From assembly GCF_011761235.1 (NCBI RefSeq), contig NZ_JAAOYW010000001.1:992781-1056780 (forward strand): a DNA stretch of 64,000 nt, given 5' to 3'. Below are positions 1 through 8,888 of this stretch, piece by piece (the first letter of the stretch is position 1; each line of letters starts with the position of its first letter). Source of the stretch: Frigoribacterium faeni. Its GTDB lineage: Bacteria > Actinomycetota > Actinomycetes > Actinomycetales > Microbacteriaceae. The notes below the pieces were generated by a model, which was not told the DNA's origin, ran no database searches, and saw only the letters and a program-made list of their open reading frames with translations. A program made the position numbers and the translations under genes.

Positions 1-6
1 CGGGCC

Positions 7-495
7 CTAGGCGGCCGGGCCGCGGCCCGCGAGGGAGCGCAGCTGCACCGCGGTCGCGATCGCGGCGTGGGCCGCCTCGGCGCCCTTGTCCTCCTTCGAG
101 CCGGGCAGGCCGGCCCGGTCGAGGCCCTGCTGCTCGTCGTCGAGGGTCAGCACTCCGAACCCGACGGGCTTGCCCGTGTCGAGCGACACCCGCAGCAGGC
201 CCGACGTCGCGGCGTCCGACACGTACTCGAAGTGCGGCGTGCCGCCGCGGATGATCACGCCGAGGGCGACCACGGCGTCGGCGCCGGCCTCGAGGGCGGC
301 CTTCGCGACCACGGGCAGCTCGAAGCTGCCGGGCACGCGCAGCACCTCGGCCGTCGCGCCGAGGCGCTCGACGGTGGCCAGTGCGCCGGCGAGCAGGCCG
401 TCGGTGATGGTCTCGTGCCAGGTGCCGGCGACGACGGCGACGCGCACGCCGGTCCCGTCGACGTCGATCTCGGTGGGGGCGCCCTCGACGCTCAT
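7..495 (-). CDS. ribH: 6,7-dimethyl-8-ribityllumazine synthase
   Basis: Lumazine synthase condenses 3,4-dihydroxy-2-butanone 4-phosphate with the ribitylamino-uracil to give the direct riboflavin precursor, usually in a cytosolic icosahedral or pentameric shell. The 162-residue product has the family length and shows the SFELP loop near residue 60 and the GGTPHFEYV segment with the catalytic histidine. The ATG at 495 overlaps the ribB stop by 4 bp (ATGA), so ribB and ribH should be translationally coupled. It is the last visible gene of the FMN-riboswitch operon; the stop lies 6 bp from the window edge. Family assignment is certain. Confidence 0.97.
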   Translation of the reverse strand: MSVEGAPTEIDVDGTGVRVAVVAGTWHETITDGLLAGALATVERLGATAEVLRVPGSFELPVVAKAALEAGADAVVALGVIIRGGTPHFEYVSDAATSGLLRVSLDTGKPVGFGVLTLDDEQQGLDRAGLPGSKEDKGAEAAHAAIATAVQLRSLAGRGPAA

Positions 496-1328
496 GCGGT
501 GTCTCCTCGTGTGGGTCCGGTGGACGGGTCTCCGTCGGCGGGGGTGCCGGCGGCGGGGTGGACGGTGGTGTGGGCGGCGGCGGCGGCGTCCGCAGCGGCG
601 GCGGTGTCCGCAGCAGCGGCGGCGGCCCGGTCTCGCTCGTCGAGCCAGACGACGAGCTGGGCGATCGACACGACGGGCACGCCGTCGCGTGCCCCGAGCG
701 CGACGAGGCCGGGCCAGCGCATCATCTCGCCGTCGTCGGCGACGATCTCGCTGATCGCGGCCACGGGGCGCAGGCCGGCGGCGCGCATCAGGTCGACCGC
801 CGCCTCCGTGTGGCCGTCGCGCTCGCGCACGCCGCCGGGCCGGGCGCGCAGGGGCAGCACGTGCCCCGGCCGCCTCAGGTCGTCGCGCGCCGAGGCCGGG
901 TCGGCGAGCACCCGCAGGGTCGTCGCCCGGTCGGAGGCGCTGATGCCCGTCGTCACGCCGACGGAGGCGTCGACGCTCACGGTGTAGGCGGTGCCCCGCG
1001 CGTCCTCGTTGCGGGCGACCATCGGCGGCAGGTCGAGGGCGTCCGCGATCTCGGCGGCCATCGGGGCGCAGACGAAGCCCGACGAGACCCGCACGGTCCA
1101 CGCGAGCCACTCGGGCGTGGCCAGCTCGGCCGACAGCACGACGTCCCCTTCGTCTTCGCGGCCCTCGTCGTCGGCGACGATGACGGGGCGGCCCTGGCGC
1201 AGGTGGTCGAGCGCGGCCTCGATCGAGGAGGCGCCGGTCGCCTCGGCCGCCTCGGCCGCGACGGCCGGGTCGGTCCGGTGCACGGCGGCGGAGCCGGGTC
1301 GGACCGTGCCCGCCGCGTCGGTCGTCAC
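492..1328 (-). CDS. ribB: 3,4-dihydroxy-2-butanone 4-phosphate synthase, without a GTP cyclohydrolase II domain
   Basis: RibB converts ribulose 5-phosphate to dihydroxybutanone phosphate and formate. Visible motifs are the metal-binding acidic loop [12 protein letters not shown] (the usual REN is RED here), [17 protein letters not shown] and the GHTEAAVDL helix. The GTG start at 1328 overlaps the ribE stop (GTGA), which decides the start. In most actinobacteria this gene is ribBA with a C-terminal GTP cyclohydrolase II domain. Here the protein ends after [13 protein letters not shown] and continues only into an Ala/Thr-rich tail of about 45 residues, giving 278 aa. RibA must therefore be encoded elsewhere, or the second domain has been lost. 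The first reading is inference. Confidence 0.93.
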   Translation of the reverse strand: MTTDAAGTVRPGSAAVHRTDPAVAAEAAEATGASSIEAALDHLRQGRPVIVADDEGREDEGDVVLSAELATPEWLAWTVRVSSGFVCAPMAAEIADALDLPPMVARNEDARGTAYTVSVDASVGVTTGISASDRATTLRVLADPASARDDLRRPGHVLPLRARPGGVRERDGHTEAAVDLMRAAGLRPVAAISEIVADDGEMMRWPGLVALGARDGVPVVSIAQLVVWLDERDRAAAAAADTAAAADAAAAAHTTVHPAAGTPADGDPSTGPTRGDTA

Positions 1329-1945
1329 GCGGTCGCCCCTGCCCCGAGCGCGAGCATGCGGCGCACGTGCCGGGCGACGACGTCGGTCTCGACGTTGACC
1401 CGGGTGCCTGCCGCCGCGGCGCCGAGCGTCGTCGCCGCGAGGGTCTCGGGGATGAGGCTCACCTCGAACCAGCCGGGCTGCTCGCCGGGCTCGCTGATGG
1501 CGCTCACGGTGAGGCTGACGCCGTCGAGCGTGACCGAGCCCTTGTCGACGAGCAGGGGCGAGAGCTCGTCGTCGAGGGTCAGCCGGACACGGCGCCACGC
1601 CTCGCCCTGCTCGGTCTCGACGACGGACGCGGTGCCGTCGACGTGCCCCTGCACGATGTGCCCGCCGAGCCGGTCGCCCACCCGGGCGGCCCGCTCGAGG
1701 TTGACCGGCGAGCCCTCCCCCAGCCCGGCGAGCGTGCTCACCGTCAGGGTCTGCTTCATGACGTCGGCGGTGAACGCGCCCTCGGCGCGGTCGACGACGG
1801 TGAGGCACACGCCGCTGACCGAGATCGAGTCGCCGTGCCCGGCGTCGTCGACGACGAGGGGTCCGCGCACGGTCAGCCGGACGCTGTCGCCGACGTCGTC
1901 GACGCGGACGACCTCGCCGACCTCCTCCACGAGCCCGGTGAACAT
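1325..1945 (-). CDS. ribE: riboflavin synthase alpha chain
   Basis: Riboflavin synthase dismutates two lumazine molecules into riboflavin and the pyrimidine precursor. The 206-residue product carries the expected duplicated lumazine-binding barrel. The first copy starts [10 protein letters not shown] and includes SGVCLTVVD; the second includes [17 protein letters not shown] and [11 protein letters not shown]. The ATG at 1945 overlaps the stop of a short upstream ORF as TGATG. It is the first enzyme gene after the FMN riboswitch; the position usually held by ribD is empty. Family length and motifs leave little doubt. Confidence 0.97.
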   Translation of the reverse strand: MFTGLVEEVGEVVRVDDVGDSVRLTVRGPLVVDDAGHGDSISVSGVCLTVVDRAEGAFTADVMKQTLTVSTLAGLGEGSPVNLERAARVGDRLGGHIVQGHVDGTASVVETEQGEAWRRVRLTLDDELSPLLVDKGSVTLDGVSLTVSAISEPGEQPGWFEVSLIPETLAATTLGAAAAGTRVNVETDVVARHVRRMLALGAGATA

Positions 1946-2061
1946 CAGCGCGCCGCCGTCGCGCCGGGAGCGGCCGCCCACGAGGGGGCCGGGGCGTCGG
2001 ACGCGCCCGCGCGGCGCGCGGTCACGGCGGCGCACGAGGAGGTGCGGTGCAGCGGTGTCAT
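1945..2061 (-). CDS. short leader ORF between the FMN riboswitch and ribE
   Basis: A 38-codon ORF starts 80 nt after the riboswitch expression-platform side and ends in TGATG, sharing its last bases with the ribE start. The peptide begins MTPLHRTSSCAAV and is otherwise Ala/Pro-rich, with no recognisable domain. The TGATG overlap suggests translational coupling of ribE to this ORF. It could be a genuine leader peptide or a remnant of a lost upstream gene such as ribD. Translation is inferred only from the overlap and in-frame start. Confidence 0.45.
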   Translation of the reverse strand: MTPLHRTSSCAAVTARRAGASDAPAPSWAAAPGATAAR

Positions 2062-2140
2062 GTCGGTCTCCGTCCGGATGGGGCGGCTCCGGGGGACGAC
2101 GCTGGGTCGCTCGGCAGGACGCGCTCCACAGGAGGACGCC

Positions 2141-2280
2141 CGGCCCGCGCTTCCTCTCATCCGGACTGTGACCGTCGGCACCGGAGTTCCACCGGTTCAA
2201 CCGGCACCACGCCCTGACGGGCGTCGTACCGGGTCGCGGGCTGTGACCGCCGGTTCAGATTTGCACTGACCCCGGAGCGC
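2141..2280 (-). promoter_or_regulatory. FMN riboswitch (RFN element)
   Basis: Read on the minus strand, the segment has the conserved RFN pieces in order: GGGGTCAGTGCAAATC, then AACCGGCGGT, a variable arm, GGTTGAACCGGTGGAACTCC, GCCGACGGTCACAGTCCGG, and the closing GATGAGAGGAAGCG. It sits upstream of ribE-ribB-ribH and should repress them when FMN is abundant, by transcription termination or start-site occlusion; which one cannot be decided from the sequence alone. Confidence 0.96.
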
Positions 2281-2333
2281 GTTGCTCACCGGCGACCCTA
2301 GCACCGCGGCCCCGGAGGCGGTCGGGCCCGGGC

Positions 2334-3029
2334 TCAGTCGACGACGAGGCCCAGGTGCGCGGCGAGGACGCCCGCCATCGACGCGAGCTGCAGCTGGTCG
2401 ATCGTCGCGCCGCGCAGGCCGTCGAGCCCGTCGACCCGGTCGAGGTCGGTGGTGCGCAGGTCGGTGTGGGCGAGGGAGGCGCCGGTCACGTCGAGCGTGC
2501 CGACGCGGCAGTCGACCAGGGCCACCCGCAGCGCCACGGCGCCCTGCAGGTCGAGCTCGCCGACCACGCAGCCCTCGAGCACCACGTCGGTGAGCCGCGC
2601 CCCGCGCAGGTTGAGGTAGTCGATCTTGCCGCCCACGACCCGCACCGACTGCCAGGAGGCGTCGAACAGCTCGGCCGACCCCCAGCGCGGGCGCTCGACG
2701 CGGACGTCGCGCCAGGTCGCCCGGGCCGACGACAGCTCGGGGGCGAACGAGTCGGACACGACCGACTCGACGACGCGCGTGCCGCGCAGGCGGGCGCCGC
2801 CGAGCCGGGGCGACTCGAACACGCACTCGGCGAACGACGACCCCTCGAGGTCGCGGTCGGTGAGGTCGGCGTCGACGAACCGCTCGAGCTCGCGGTGGTC
2901 GCGCGGCCCGAGCAGGTCGGAGCCCATGTCGACGAGGCCCTGCGGGTCGAGCGGGTCGAGCCGCGGGGCGTCGGTGCCGCCGGCCGCGCTGGCGACGGAC
3001 CGGGACGAGGGACGGCGGGGCGGTGTCAT
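2334..3029 (-). CDS. pentapeptide-repeat protein
   Basis: The 231-residue product has repeated A(D/N)LxG-like pentads from about residue 55 to 205 (for example ADLTDRDLEGSSF, ARLRGTRV, LNLRGARLTDV, ASLAHTDLRTTDL), the signature of a right-handed quadrilateral beta-helix. No transmembrane segment or catalytic domain is visible, so its partner is unknown; some family members mimic DNA and bind gyrase, but nothing here shows that. The ATG at 3029 is preceded by TAGCGT-GGCCGC with no Shine-Dalgarno, which suggests a leaderless transcript. It lies downstream of sdaA on the same strand, 67 bp apart. Confidence 0.85.
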   Translation of the reverse strand: MTPPRRPSSRSVASAAGGTDAPRLDPLDPQGLVDMGSDLLGPRDHRELERFVDADLTDRDLEGSSFAECVFESPRLGGARLRGTRVVESVVSDSFAPELSSARATWRDVRVERPRWGSAELFDASWQSVRVVGGKIDYLNLRGARLTDVVLEGCVVGELDLQGAVALRVALVDCRVGTLDVTGASLAHTDLRTTDLDRVDGLDGLRGATIDQLQLASMAGVLAAHLGLVVD

Positions 3030-3096
3030 GCGGCCACGCTAGCGGCGGGGTCCGACAGCGCCGCCGCCTCCTCGGCCGCCCCGGCCCGCCGGGCGC

Positions 3097-4521
3097 TCAG
3101 CACTCGACGACGTTGACCGCGAGGCCCGCCCGGCTCGTCTCCTTGTAGCTGTCCGCCATGTCGCGACCCGTCTGCCGCATCGTCTCGATGACGGTGTCCA
3201 GGCTGACGACGTGGCTGCCGTCGCCGAGCAGCGCCATGCGCGCGGCCGCCACGGCCGTGCCGGCGGCGATCGCGTTGCGCTCGATGCAGGGCACCTGCAC
3301 GAAGCCGCCGACCGGGTCGCAGGTGAGGCCGAGGTGGTGCTCCATCGCGATCTCGGCGGCGTTCTCGACCTGGCGCGGCGTGCCGCCGAGCAGGCCGGTC
3401 AATGCGCCGGCGGCCATCGACGAGGCCGAGCCGACCTCGCCCTGGCAGCCGGCCTCGGCGCCGGAGATCGAGGCGTTCCGCTTGTAGAGGGACCCGATGG
3501 CGGCGGCGGTCAGCAGGTAGTCGCGGGCCAGGGAGGCGCGGGTCGCCCCGTGGAACCGCATCGCGTAGTAGCCCACCGCCGGCACGATGCCCGCGGCGCC
3601 GTTCGTCGGCGCCGTGACGACGCGCCCGCCGCCCGCGTTCTCCTCGTTGACGGCCATCGCGTAGGCCTGCAGCCACTGCGCCGGGAGGTCGGAGGTGAGC
3701 AGCGACGAGGCCTGGCCCTGCTCGACCGCGGTGCCGGACAGGGCGTACCGCTCGGCCCGCTCCTCCTGCAGGCGCAGCCGCTCGGCGACCTGTCGGGCGC
3801 GGCGCGGCACCTTCATCCAGCCCGGCAGGACGCCGGAGGCGGCGAGGCCGGTGTCGACGCAGGCCTCCATGGCCGCCCAGCGCGCGTCGAGGCCGGCCCC
3901 CGCGGCCTCCTCGCCGTGCAGGGCGACCTCGTTGCGCCAGGCGAGCTCGGCGATGCCGAGGCCCTCGGCGTCGCAGAGGCGCAGCAGGTCGTCGGCGTCG
4001 CGGAACGCCAGGGGCGCCTCGCGTGCGGGCACGGCGTGCTCGTCGTCGCCGTCGCGCACGACGAAGCCGCCGCCGATCGAGAAGAAGGTGTCGCGGGCGA
4101 TGCTGTCGCCGGCGGCGTCGAGGGCCTCGAGGCCCATCGCGTTGGGGTGCCGCGGGATGCGCGTGAGGGGCGCCATGCGCAGGTCGCCGCGGGCGAAGGC
4201 GATCTGGTGCGTGCCCAGCAGGCGGATGCCGCCGCCCGCCTCCACCGCCTCCTGCATGCGGGCGACCACGGCCGGGTCGCCGGTCTCGGGGTCGAGCCCC
4301 GCGAGGCCGGCGAGCACCGCCGACGGCGTGCCGTGCCCGAGGCCCGTCGCGGCGAGCGAGCCGTAGAGCACCACCTCGACCCGGGCGACGTCGGCGAGGC
4401 GGCCGGCGTCGCGCACGCCCTCGACGAAGAGCCGGGCCGCGCGCATCGGGCCCACCGTGTGCGAGCTCGACGGGCCGATGCCGATCGAGAAGAGGTCGAG
4501 GCCGGAGACGTAGTCGGTCAT
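3097..4521 (-). CDS. sdaA: L-serine ammonia-lyase (iron-sulfur type, single chain)
   Basis: L-serine dehydratase deaminates serine to pyruvate and ammonia using a [4Fe-4S] cluster. The 474-residue chain fuses the beta domain ([16 protein letters not shown] at about residue 14) and alpha domain. Candidate cluster cysteines are in [20 protein letters not shown] and VPCIERN. The ATG at 4521 has an AGGAG site and overlaps the marR stop (ATGA), so the two genes form one unit and the MarR protein is a likely regulator of serine catabolism. That regulatory link is inference from gene order. Confidence 0.96.
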   Translation of the reverse strand: MTDYVSGLDLFSIGIGPSSSHTVGPMRAARLFVEGVRDAGRLADVARVEVVLYGSLAATGLGHGTPSAVLAGLAGLDPETGDPAVVARMQEAVEAGGGIRLLGTHQIAFARGDLRMAPLTRIPRHPNAMGLEALDAAGDSIARDTFFSIGGGFVVRDGDDEHAVPAREAPLAFRDADDLLRLCDAEGLGIAELAWRNEVALHGEEAAGAGLDARWAAMEACVDTGLAASGVLPGWMKVPRRARQVAERLRLQEERAERYALSGTAVEQGQASSLLTSDLPAQWLQAYAMAVNEENAGGGRVVTAPTNGAAGIVPAVGYYAMRFHGATRASLARDYLLTAAAIGSLYKRNASISGAEAGCQGEVGSASSMAAGALTGLLGGTPRQVENAAEIAMEHHLGLTCDPVGGFVQVPCIERNAIAAGTAVAAARMALLGDGSHVVSLDTVIETMRQTGRDMADSYKETSRAGLAVNVVEC

Positions 4522-5084
4522 CGTGCTGCTCCTGGTGCTGTCGGGGAGTCGGGTGCGGACGCGGTCGCGCCCCGGGCGTGCTCGGCCATCGCGACCGACA
4601 TGTCGGCGAGGAACCGCTGCACCGTGCGCAGCTCGGCGTCGTCGAAGCGGTCCATCACGGCCCCGCTGAGCCGGCCGAGGGGGCCGAAGAACTGGCCGGC
4701 GACCGCGCGCGCGGCCTCGGAGTAGTGCACGAGCACGCGGCGCCGGTCGACGTCGTCGCGGCTGCGGTGCACGTGGCCCGCCCGCTCCAGCCGGTCGATG
4801 ACGCCCGTCGCGGCGCCCGAGGTCACGCCGAGCAGCTCGCCGAGCCGGCCCGAGGTGACGGGGTCGCCGCGCTGCTCGGCCTGCATGACGTGCAGCAGCG
4901 CCTCGAGGTCGATGTGGCCGAGGCCCTGCTGCCCGGCGAAGGCCTGGGCGACCCGCTGCGACTCGGTGGTGAGCCGCTGCATCGAGCTGACGACGTCGCG
5001 CCGGACGACGTCGTCGTGGGCGCGGGGGCGCTCGGCGTCGTGCCCGCCCGGTGCGGGCGTCGCGGTCGTCGTCGGGTCGGTCAT
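4518..5084 (-). CDS. MarR-family transcriptional regulator
   Basis: The 188-residue protein has a winged helix-turn-helix in its middle third (TSGRLGELLGVTSGAATGVIDRLERAG, then the wing RSRDDVDRRRVLVHYS), flanked by dimerisation helices, as in MarR proteins. The start at 5084 follows GGGGGAGGAGGCGCG, a strong ribosome site. It is translationally coupled to sdaA downstream. The ligand is unknown; autoregulation and control of sdaA are the natural guesses. Confidence 0.92.
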   Translation of the reverse strand: MTDPTTTATPAPGGHDAERPRAHDDVVRRDVVSSMQRLTTESQRVAQAFAGQQGLGHIDLEALLHVMQAEQRGDPVTSGRLGELLGVTSGAATGVIDRLERAGHVHRSRDDVDRRRVLVHYSEAARAVAGQFFGPLGRLSGAVMDRFDDAELRTVQRFLADMSVAMAEHARGATASAPDSPTAPGAAR

Positions 5085-5173
5085 CGCGCCTCCTCCCCCG
5101 ATTCTCGTCGATCCCGGGCGCGCGGTGTGCCATGGGCTCAGTCGCTGAGGCTCTCCGGGCCCTGCCGTGGACC

Positions 5174-5233
5174 GGCGAGAGGCCCCGGATCGACCTCCGA
5201 GGCCACCCTCGGGTCGATCGGAGGCCTCTCGCC
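5174..5233 (-). terminator. long nested hairpin after the nuclease gene
   Basis: GGCGAGAGGCC and GGCCTCTCGCC form the outer 11-bp arms; GATCGACC and GGTCGATC pair inside. It follows the stop of the nuclease gene and lies upstream of marR. No U-tract, as is common in this GC-rich genome. Confidence 0.65.
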
Positions 5234-5253
5234 CTCCCGGTCGGGACCGTGGG

Positions 5254-5862
5254 TCAGCCGCAGGCGCCCCAGAGCCCGGTCCCCGCGTCGCGGGCCGCCG
5301 CCTCGGCCGCGACGAAGGCGTCACGGTAGCGGTACGGCTGGTCGTAGGTGTCCTCGGTGCCGAAGCCCGAGGCGACCAGCTGCTGGTTCAGCATGCCGCC
5401 TCCCTCGGTCCAGACGTAGCGGAGCAGCCGGTCGTAGCGGTCGGCGTCGCCCTGCGAGGCGTCGTCCTCGAGCCAGACCGTCGAGCCGACGGGCAGCAGG
5501 CCCGTCGTGTAGGCGCTCGCCTCGGGGCCGAAGCAGTCGACCGGGGCGTCGGGCTTCACCGTCTCGGGCGTGTCGACCCCGATCAGGCGGATGCGCTCGC
5601 GCCGGCCGTCGTCGGTCGTCACGACGACGAGCGTGTCGCCGTCGACGACGCGCTCGACGCCGGCCTCGACGGCCCCCGCGGGCACCGACGACGGCGGCGC
5701 GACGGCGCCCGGCGACCCGCCTCCCGGGCCGCCGTCGAGCAGCTGCGGGAACGCGATCACGACGACGGCGCCCACGACCACCACGGCGAGCCCGAGCAGG
5801 GCGCGCCGGCTGCGGGCGGAGGAGCGGGTGCGGCGACGGGACGCCGCGGTCGAGCGGCTCAC
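5254..5862 (-). CDS. membrane-anchored staphylococcal-nuclease-like endonuclease
   Basis: A 202-residue protein with an Arg-rich N-terminus, one hydrophobic segment near residues 22-40 (ALLGLAVVVVGAVVVIAF) and an extracellular SNase fold. Nuclease motifs are VVDGDTLVV, IRLIGVDTPETV (catalytic Arg and Glu region) and DRYDRLLRYVW (second Arg). Cys pairs in DCFGPEAS and GACG could form a disulfide. The GTG at 5862 overlaps the stop of the upstream MFS gene (GTGA), which fixes the start and implies co-translation. Nuclease activity is inferred from the family; substrate may be environmental DNA or RNA. Confidence 0.9.
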   Translation of the reverse strand: MSRSTAASRRRTRSSARSRRALLGLAVVVVGAVVVIAFPQLLDGGPGGGSPGAVAPPSSVPAGAVEAGVERVVDGDTLVVVTTDDGRRERIRLIGVDTPETVKPDAPVDCFGPEASAYTTGLLPVGSTVWLEDDASQGDADRYDRLLRYVWTEGGGMLNQQLVASGFGTEDTYDQPYRYRDAFVAAEAAARDAGTGLWGACG

Positions 5863-7313
5863 TCGGCCAGCCGCGTGCCGCGCAGCTCGGGCAGGGCGAG
5901 GGCCGCGGCGGCGGCCACCACGAAGACGCCGCCGAACACGGCGAAGAGCACCGGCGTCCCGCCGAGGACGAGGAGGGGCGGCACCGTCAGCGGGGCCGCG
6001 ATCGAGGCGATCCGGCCGACGCCCGCCGCCCAGCCCGCCCCCGTGCCGCGCAGCCGCGTCGGGTAGAGCTCGGGGGTGACCGCGTACAGCGCGCCCCAGG
6101 CGCCGAGGTTGAAGAACGACAGGAACATGCCCGAGACCACGATCTGCGCCGCGCTGCCGCTGACAGCGCCGACGCCGAAGGCGGTGGCCGCGACGGCCGA
6201 GCCGAGCAGGAACGTCGCGAGCGTACCGCGACGACCCCACCGCTCGACCAGCCAGGCCGACGCGGCGTAGCCCGGCAGCTGCGCGAGGGTGATGAGCACC
6301 GTGTACTCGAACGACTTCACGAGCGGGAACCCGGCCTCGACCAGCAGGGTCGGCAGCCAGACGAACGCGCCGTAGTACGAGAAGTTCGTCGCGAACCAGA
6401 CGAGCCAGATCGCGACCGTGCGGCGGCGCAGGCCCCCGCCGAGCAGCGAGCCCACGGAGGCGCGGGGCGCGTCGGGCGAGCGGGTCGCGTCGGGTGCGTC
6501 GGTCGCGGCCGATGCCGGGGCCGGTGCTGGCGCCAGTGCCGGTGCCGCTGCCGGTGCCGGTGCCGCGGCCCCGGTCGCTGCGGGCGACGCCCCCGGCGCG
6601 GGCGACGGCACCGGCACGCCCGCGGCCTGCTCGAACAGCCGCACCGTCCGCTCCGCCTCGTCGTGTCGTCCGCGCGACTCGAGGAACCGCACCGACTCGG
6701 GCATGCGCAGGCGCACGAAGACGGCGTACAGCGCCGGCAGAGCGCCGATCAGCAGGGCCCAGCGCCAGCCGTCGTCGCTCGTCGGCACCACGAGCCAGCC
6801 CACCAGGGCCGCCGCGATCGAGCCGACGGCCCAGAAGGCCTCGAGCAGCACGACGACGCGGCCGCGGATGCGACGGGGCGAGAACTCCGAGACGAGGGTG
6901 GAGGCCACCGGCAGCTCGGCGCCGAGGCCGAGGCCGACCACGAAGCGCAGCACGAGCAGGGCGCCGACCGACCAGCTCAGGGCGCTGACGCCGGTCGCGA
7001 GGCCGTAGACGAGCAGGGTGAGGGCGAACACCGTCTTGCGGCCCAGCCGGTCCGACAGCGAGCCGCCGACGGCGGCGCCGATCGCCATGCCCGCGAACCC
7101 GGCCGAGGCGACGAACGCGAGGGCGCCCTTGTCGCTGCTCCAGACGACCGCGAGCTGGGCGATGACGAACGACAGCAGCCCGACGTCGAGGGCGTCGAGC
7201 GCCCAGCCGAGTCCCGAGCCGACGAGCAGGCGCCCGTGCCGCCGGGTGAAAGGCAGCTCGTCGAGCCGCTCGGTGCGGGTGGGGGGCGTGCGGGTCGCGA
7301 CGTCGTCGGTCAT
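5859..7313 (-). CDS. MFS metabolite:proton symporter with an Ala/Pro cytoplasmic linker
   Basis: A 484-residue twelve-helix transporter. Visible MFS signatures are DRLGRKTVFA after helix 2 and PESVRFLESRG after helix 6, which place it with sugar or aromatic-acid proton symporters. The central loop (about residues 240-285) is an Ala/Pro repeat encoded by an imperfect GCCGGT-type repeat. The C-terminal half has WLVERWGRRGT. The substrate cannot be told. The nuclease gene overlaps its stop by 4 bp. Confidence 0.9.
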   Translation of the reverse strand: MTDDVATRTPPTRTERLDELPFTRRHGRLLVGSGLGWALDALDVGLLSFVIAQLAVVWSSDKGALAFVASAGFAGMAIGAAVGGSLSDRLGRKTVFALTLLVYGLATGVSALSWSVGALLVLRFVVGLGLGAELPVASTLVSEFSPRRIRGRVVVLLEAFWAVGSIAAALVGWLVVPTSDDGWRWALLIGALPALYAVFVRLRMPESVRFLESRGRHDEAERTVRLFEQAAGVPVPSPAPGASPAATGAAAPAPAAAPALAPAPAPASAATDAPDATRSPDAPRASVGSLLGGGLRRRTVAIWLVWFATNFSYYGAFVWLPTLLVEAGFPLVKSFEYTVLITLAQLPGYAASAWLVERWGRRGTLATFLLGSAVAATAFGVGAVSGSAAQIVVSGMFLSFFNLGAWGALYAVTPELYPTRLRGTGAGWAAGVGRIASIAAPLTVPPLLVLGGTPVLFAVFGGVFVVAAAAALALPELRGTRLAE

Positions 7314-7359
7314 CGGGGTCCTGGGGTGGGAGGGCGGAGGAGCACGGCCCGGTGCCGCG

Positions 7360-8496
7360 TCAGGGCGCCGGGTCCGCCGACGGGCCGCCCTCGGCGAGCG
7401 CGAGGCCGAGGTGCTGCGCGTACTGCTCGGCCCGGCGCCGCACCTGGGCGCGTCGACGATCGGTCCACGCTACCCAGGGATCGATCTCGACCGCGACCGT
7501 GCCGCGCGCGACCGTGCTCCGCCAGGTGCCGACCACGCGCCCGTCGACGACGACGGCGGGCAGGAACCGCCCGTTCGCGGCGGGCACGAGGCGACCGGCG
7601 TCGGCCGGCGCGAGCGACGCCTCCCTCGCCCCGTAGCCGAGCAGCAGCTCGTCGAAGGACGGCAGGAGGCGCAGGTCGCCCCGGGCGGGACGCCCCGGCT
7701 CCCCCTCCCCCCGCTCGATCCACGCGACGCCGTCGACGACGGTCGTCTCGACGTCGCCGACGAGCGCCACGGCGTGCCGTGCCTCGGTGAGCGTGAGGCC
7801 GCCCCACCACGCGACGTCGTGCACGGTGGCGGGACCCCGGCGTGCCAGCCAGCGCCGGACGTACTCGGCGAGCGCCTCGTCCCGGTCGCCGACGCCGCGC
7901 GTGCCGGGGAGCCACTCGTCGAACAGCGCGAAGCCCTGCTCGGTGCCCCGCGGCTCGGCGAAGACGATCACGCACCGTGCGCTGAGCCAGCGCAGCAGGT
8001 GCGAACCCCGCTCGCCCGCGGTGTCGACGCCGGCCCGGCCGACGGCCCCGAGCAGCTCGGGCCTCGACAGCCTGCCGTGCTCGGCGAGGGAGGCGACCAC
8101 CGCCTCCTCGGCCCGGGCGAAGTGCTCCGGCTCGAGGCCGGCGCGTCGCCAGAGGCCCCGGCTGGCGAGCAGCGAGCGCGGGGCCAGCAGCTCGGTCAGC
8201 CACCGGAGGTCGTCGCCCGCGGTGACGAAGAGCGTGCCGCGGGCGGGCCAGCCGCGGACGACGCTGCGGTCGGCGAGGGCGGCCCGGACGGCGGCCGCGT
8301 CGGCGCCCCGGGTGCGGAGCGCGAGGGCCCACGTCGCGGCCGTGAGGTCCTGCGCCTGGGTGCCGAGCATGCCCCGCGCGGTGTCGGCCACGGTCGCGTC
8401 GCCGGGCACCGAGGCGCGCTGGGCCGCGGTGCGGGCGACGGCCACGGCGCGGAGGCGCGTCGTGGCCGAGGTGCCGGACGAGGAGGCGCGGGCCAT
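7360..8496 (-). CDS. winged-helix DNA-binding (HTH_42/AlkX-like) protein
   Basis: The 378-residue product matches the HTH_42 family of winged-helix proteins, some of which (AlkZ/YcaQ) are DNA glycosylases for interstrand crosslinks. The N-terminal GMLGTQAQD segment carries the conserved QxQD-type motif, followed by helices with SVVRGWPARGTLF and LLPSFDELLLGYG. Catalytic activity is not certain for every member of the family. The ATG at 8496 is preceded by TACACT-GCGGGC, a -10 box six bases from the start, so it is probably leaderless. The neighbouring region does not hold repair genes until the ogt cluster 6 kb away. Confidence 0.85.
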   Translation of the reverse strand: MARASSSGTSATTRLRAVAVARTAAQRASVPGDATVADTARGMLGTQAQDLTAATWALALRTRGADAAAVRAALADRSVVRGWPARGTLFVTAGDDLRWLTELLAPRSLLASRGLWRRAGLEPEHFARAEEAVVASLAEHGRLSRPELLGAVGRAGVDTAGERGSHLLRWLSARCVIVFAEPRGTEQGFALFDEWLPGTRGVGDRDEALAEYVRRWLARRGPATVHDVAWWGGLTLTEARHAVALVGDVETTVVDGVAWIERGEGEPGRPARGDLRLLPSFDELLLGYGAREASLAPADAGRLVPAANGRFLPAVVVDGRVVGTWRSTVARGTVAVEIDPWVAWTDRRRAQVRRRAEQYAQHLGLALAEGGPSADPAP

Positions 8497-8604
8497 GCCC
8501 GCAGTGTAGGAGCCGTGAAGGTGCCCGGCGGGTCGGGCGCGTGGACGATGTGACCGTAGGCTCCGGCGCACCGGACCAGCTCGGTCCGAGACGGAGGCAC
8601 CACC

Positions 8605-8742
8605 ATGGCAGAGAAATCGGCGAAAAAGGGAACAGCGAAGACGGCGGTGCGGAGCCTCAAGGAGAAGCGCGCCGACAAGAAGGACAAGCGCGACACCGCG
8701 TCGCACGCGGAGGACGCGGTCTCGTCCGTCAAGAAGCGCTGA
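8605..8742 (+). CDS. 45-residue lysine-rich protein
   Basis: A very short gene with an ATG preceded by GACGGAGGCACCACC, a good ribosome site. The product begins MAEKSAKKGTAKTAV and is highly charged, with KEKRADKKDKRD in the middle and SSVKKR at the end. It is predicted to be a disordered or helical nucleic-acid- or ribosome-binding peptide, but no family is recognised. It is divergent from the winged-helix gene. The lysine content is striking because lysine codons are rare in this GC-rich DNA, which supports real coding. Confidence 0.7.
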   Translation: MAEKSAKKGTAKTAVRSLKEKRADKKDKRDTASHAEDAVSSVKKR

Positions 8743-8888
8743 CCCGGCCGTCGGGGGACGCCGCCGCGCCGCGGCGCCCCTGACCACCGTCACGACCGGG
8801 ACGTGCGCCGTCCGATCGGGTGACAACGGGCGTGATGCCGAGATACCCTCGGCTCGGGGCGACAGGGCCCCGATCTGGAGGACCCGCC

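Noticed and set aside
4578-7790. 1070-codon plus-strand ORF
   Set aside because: It runs antisense to marR, the nuclease and the MFS gene with an Arg/Pro-rich product and no start context.
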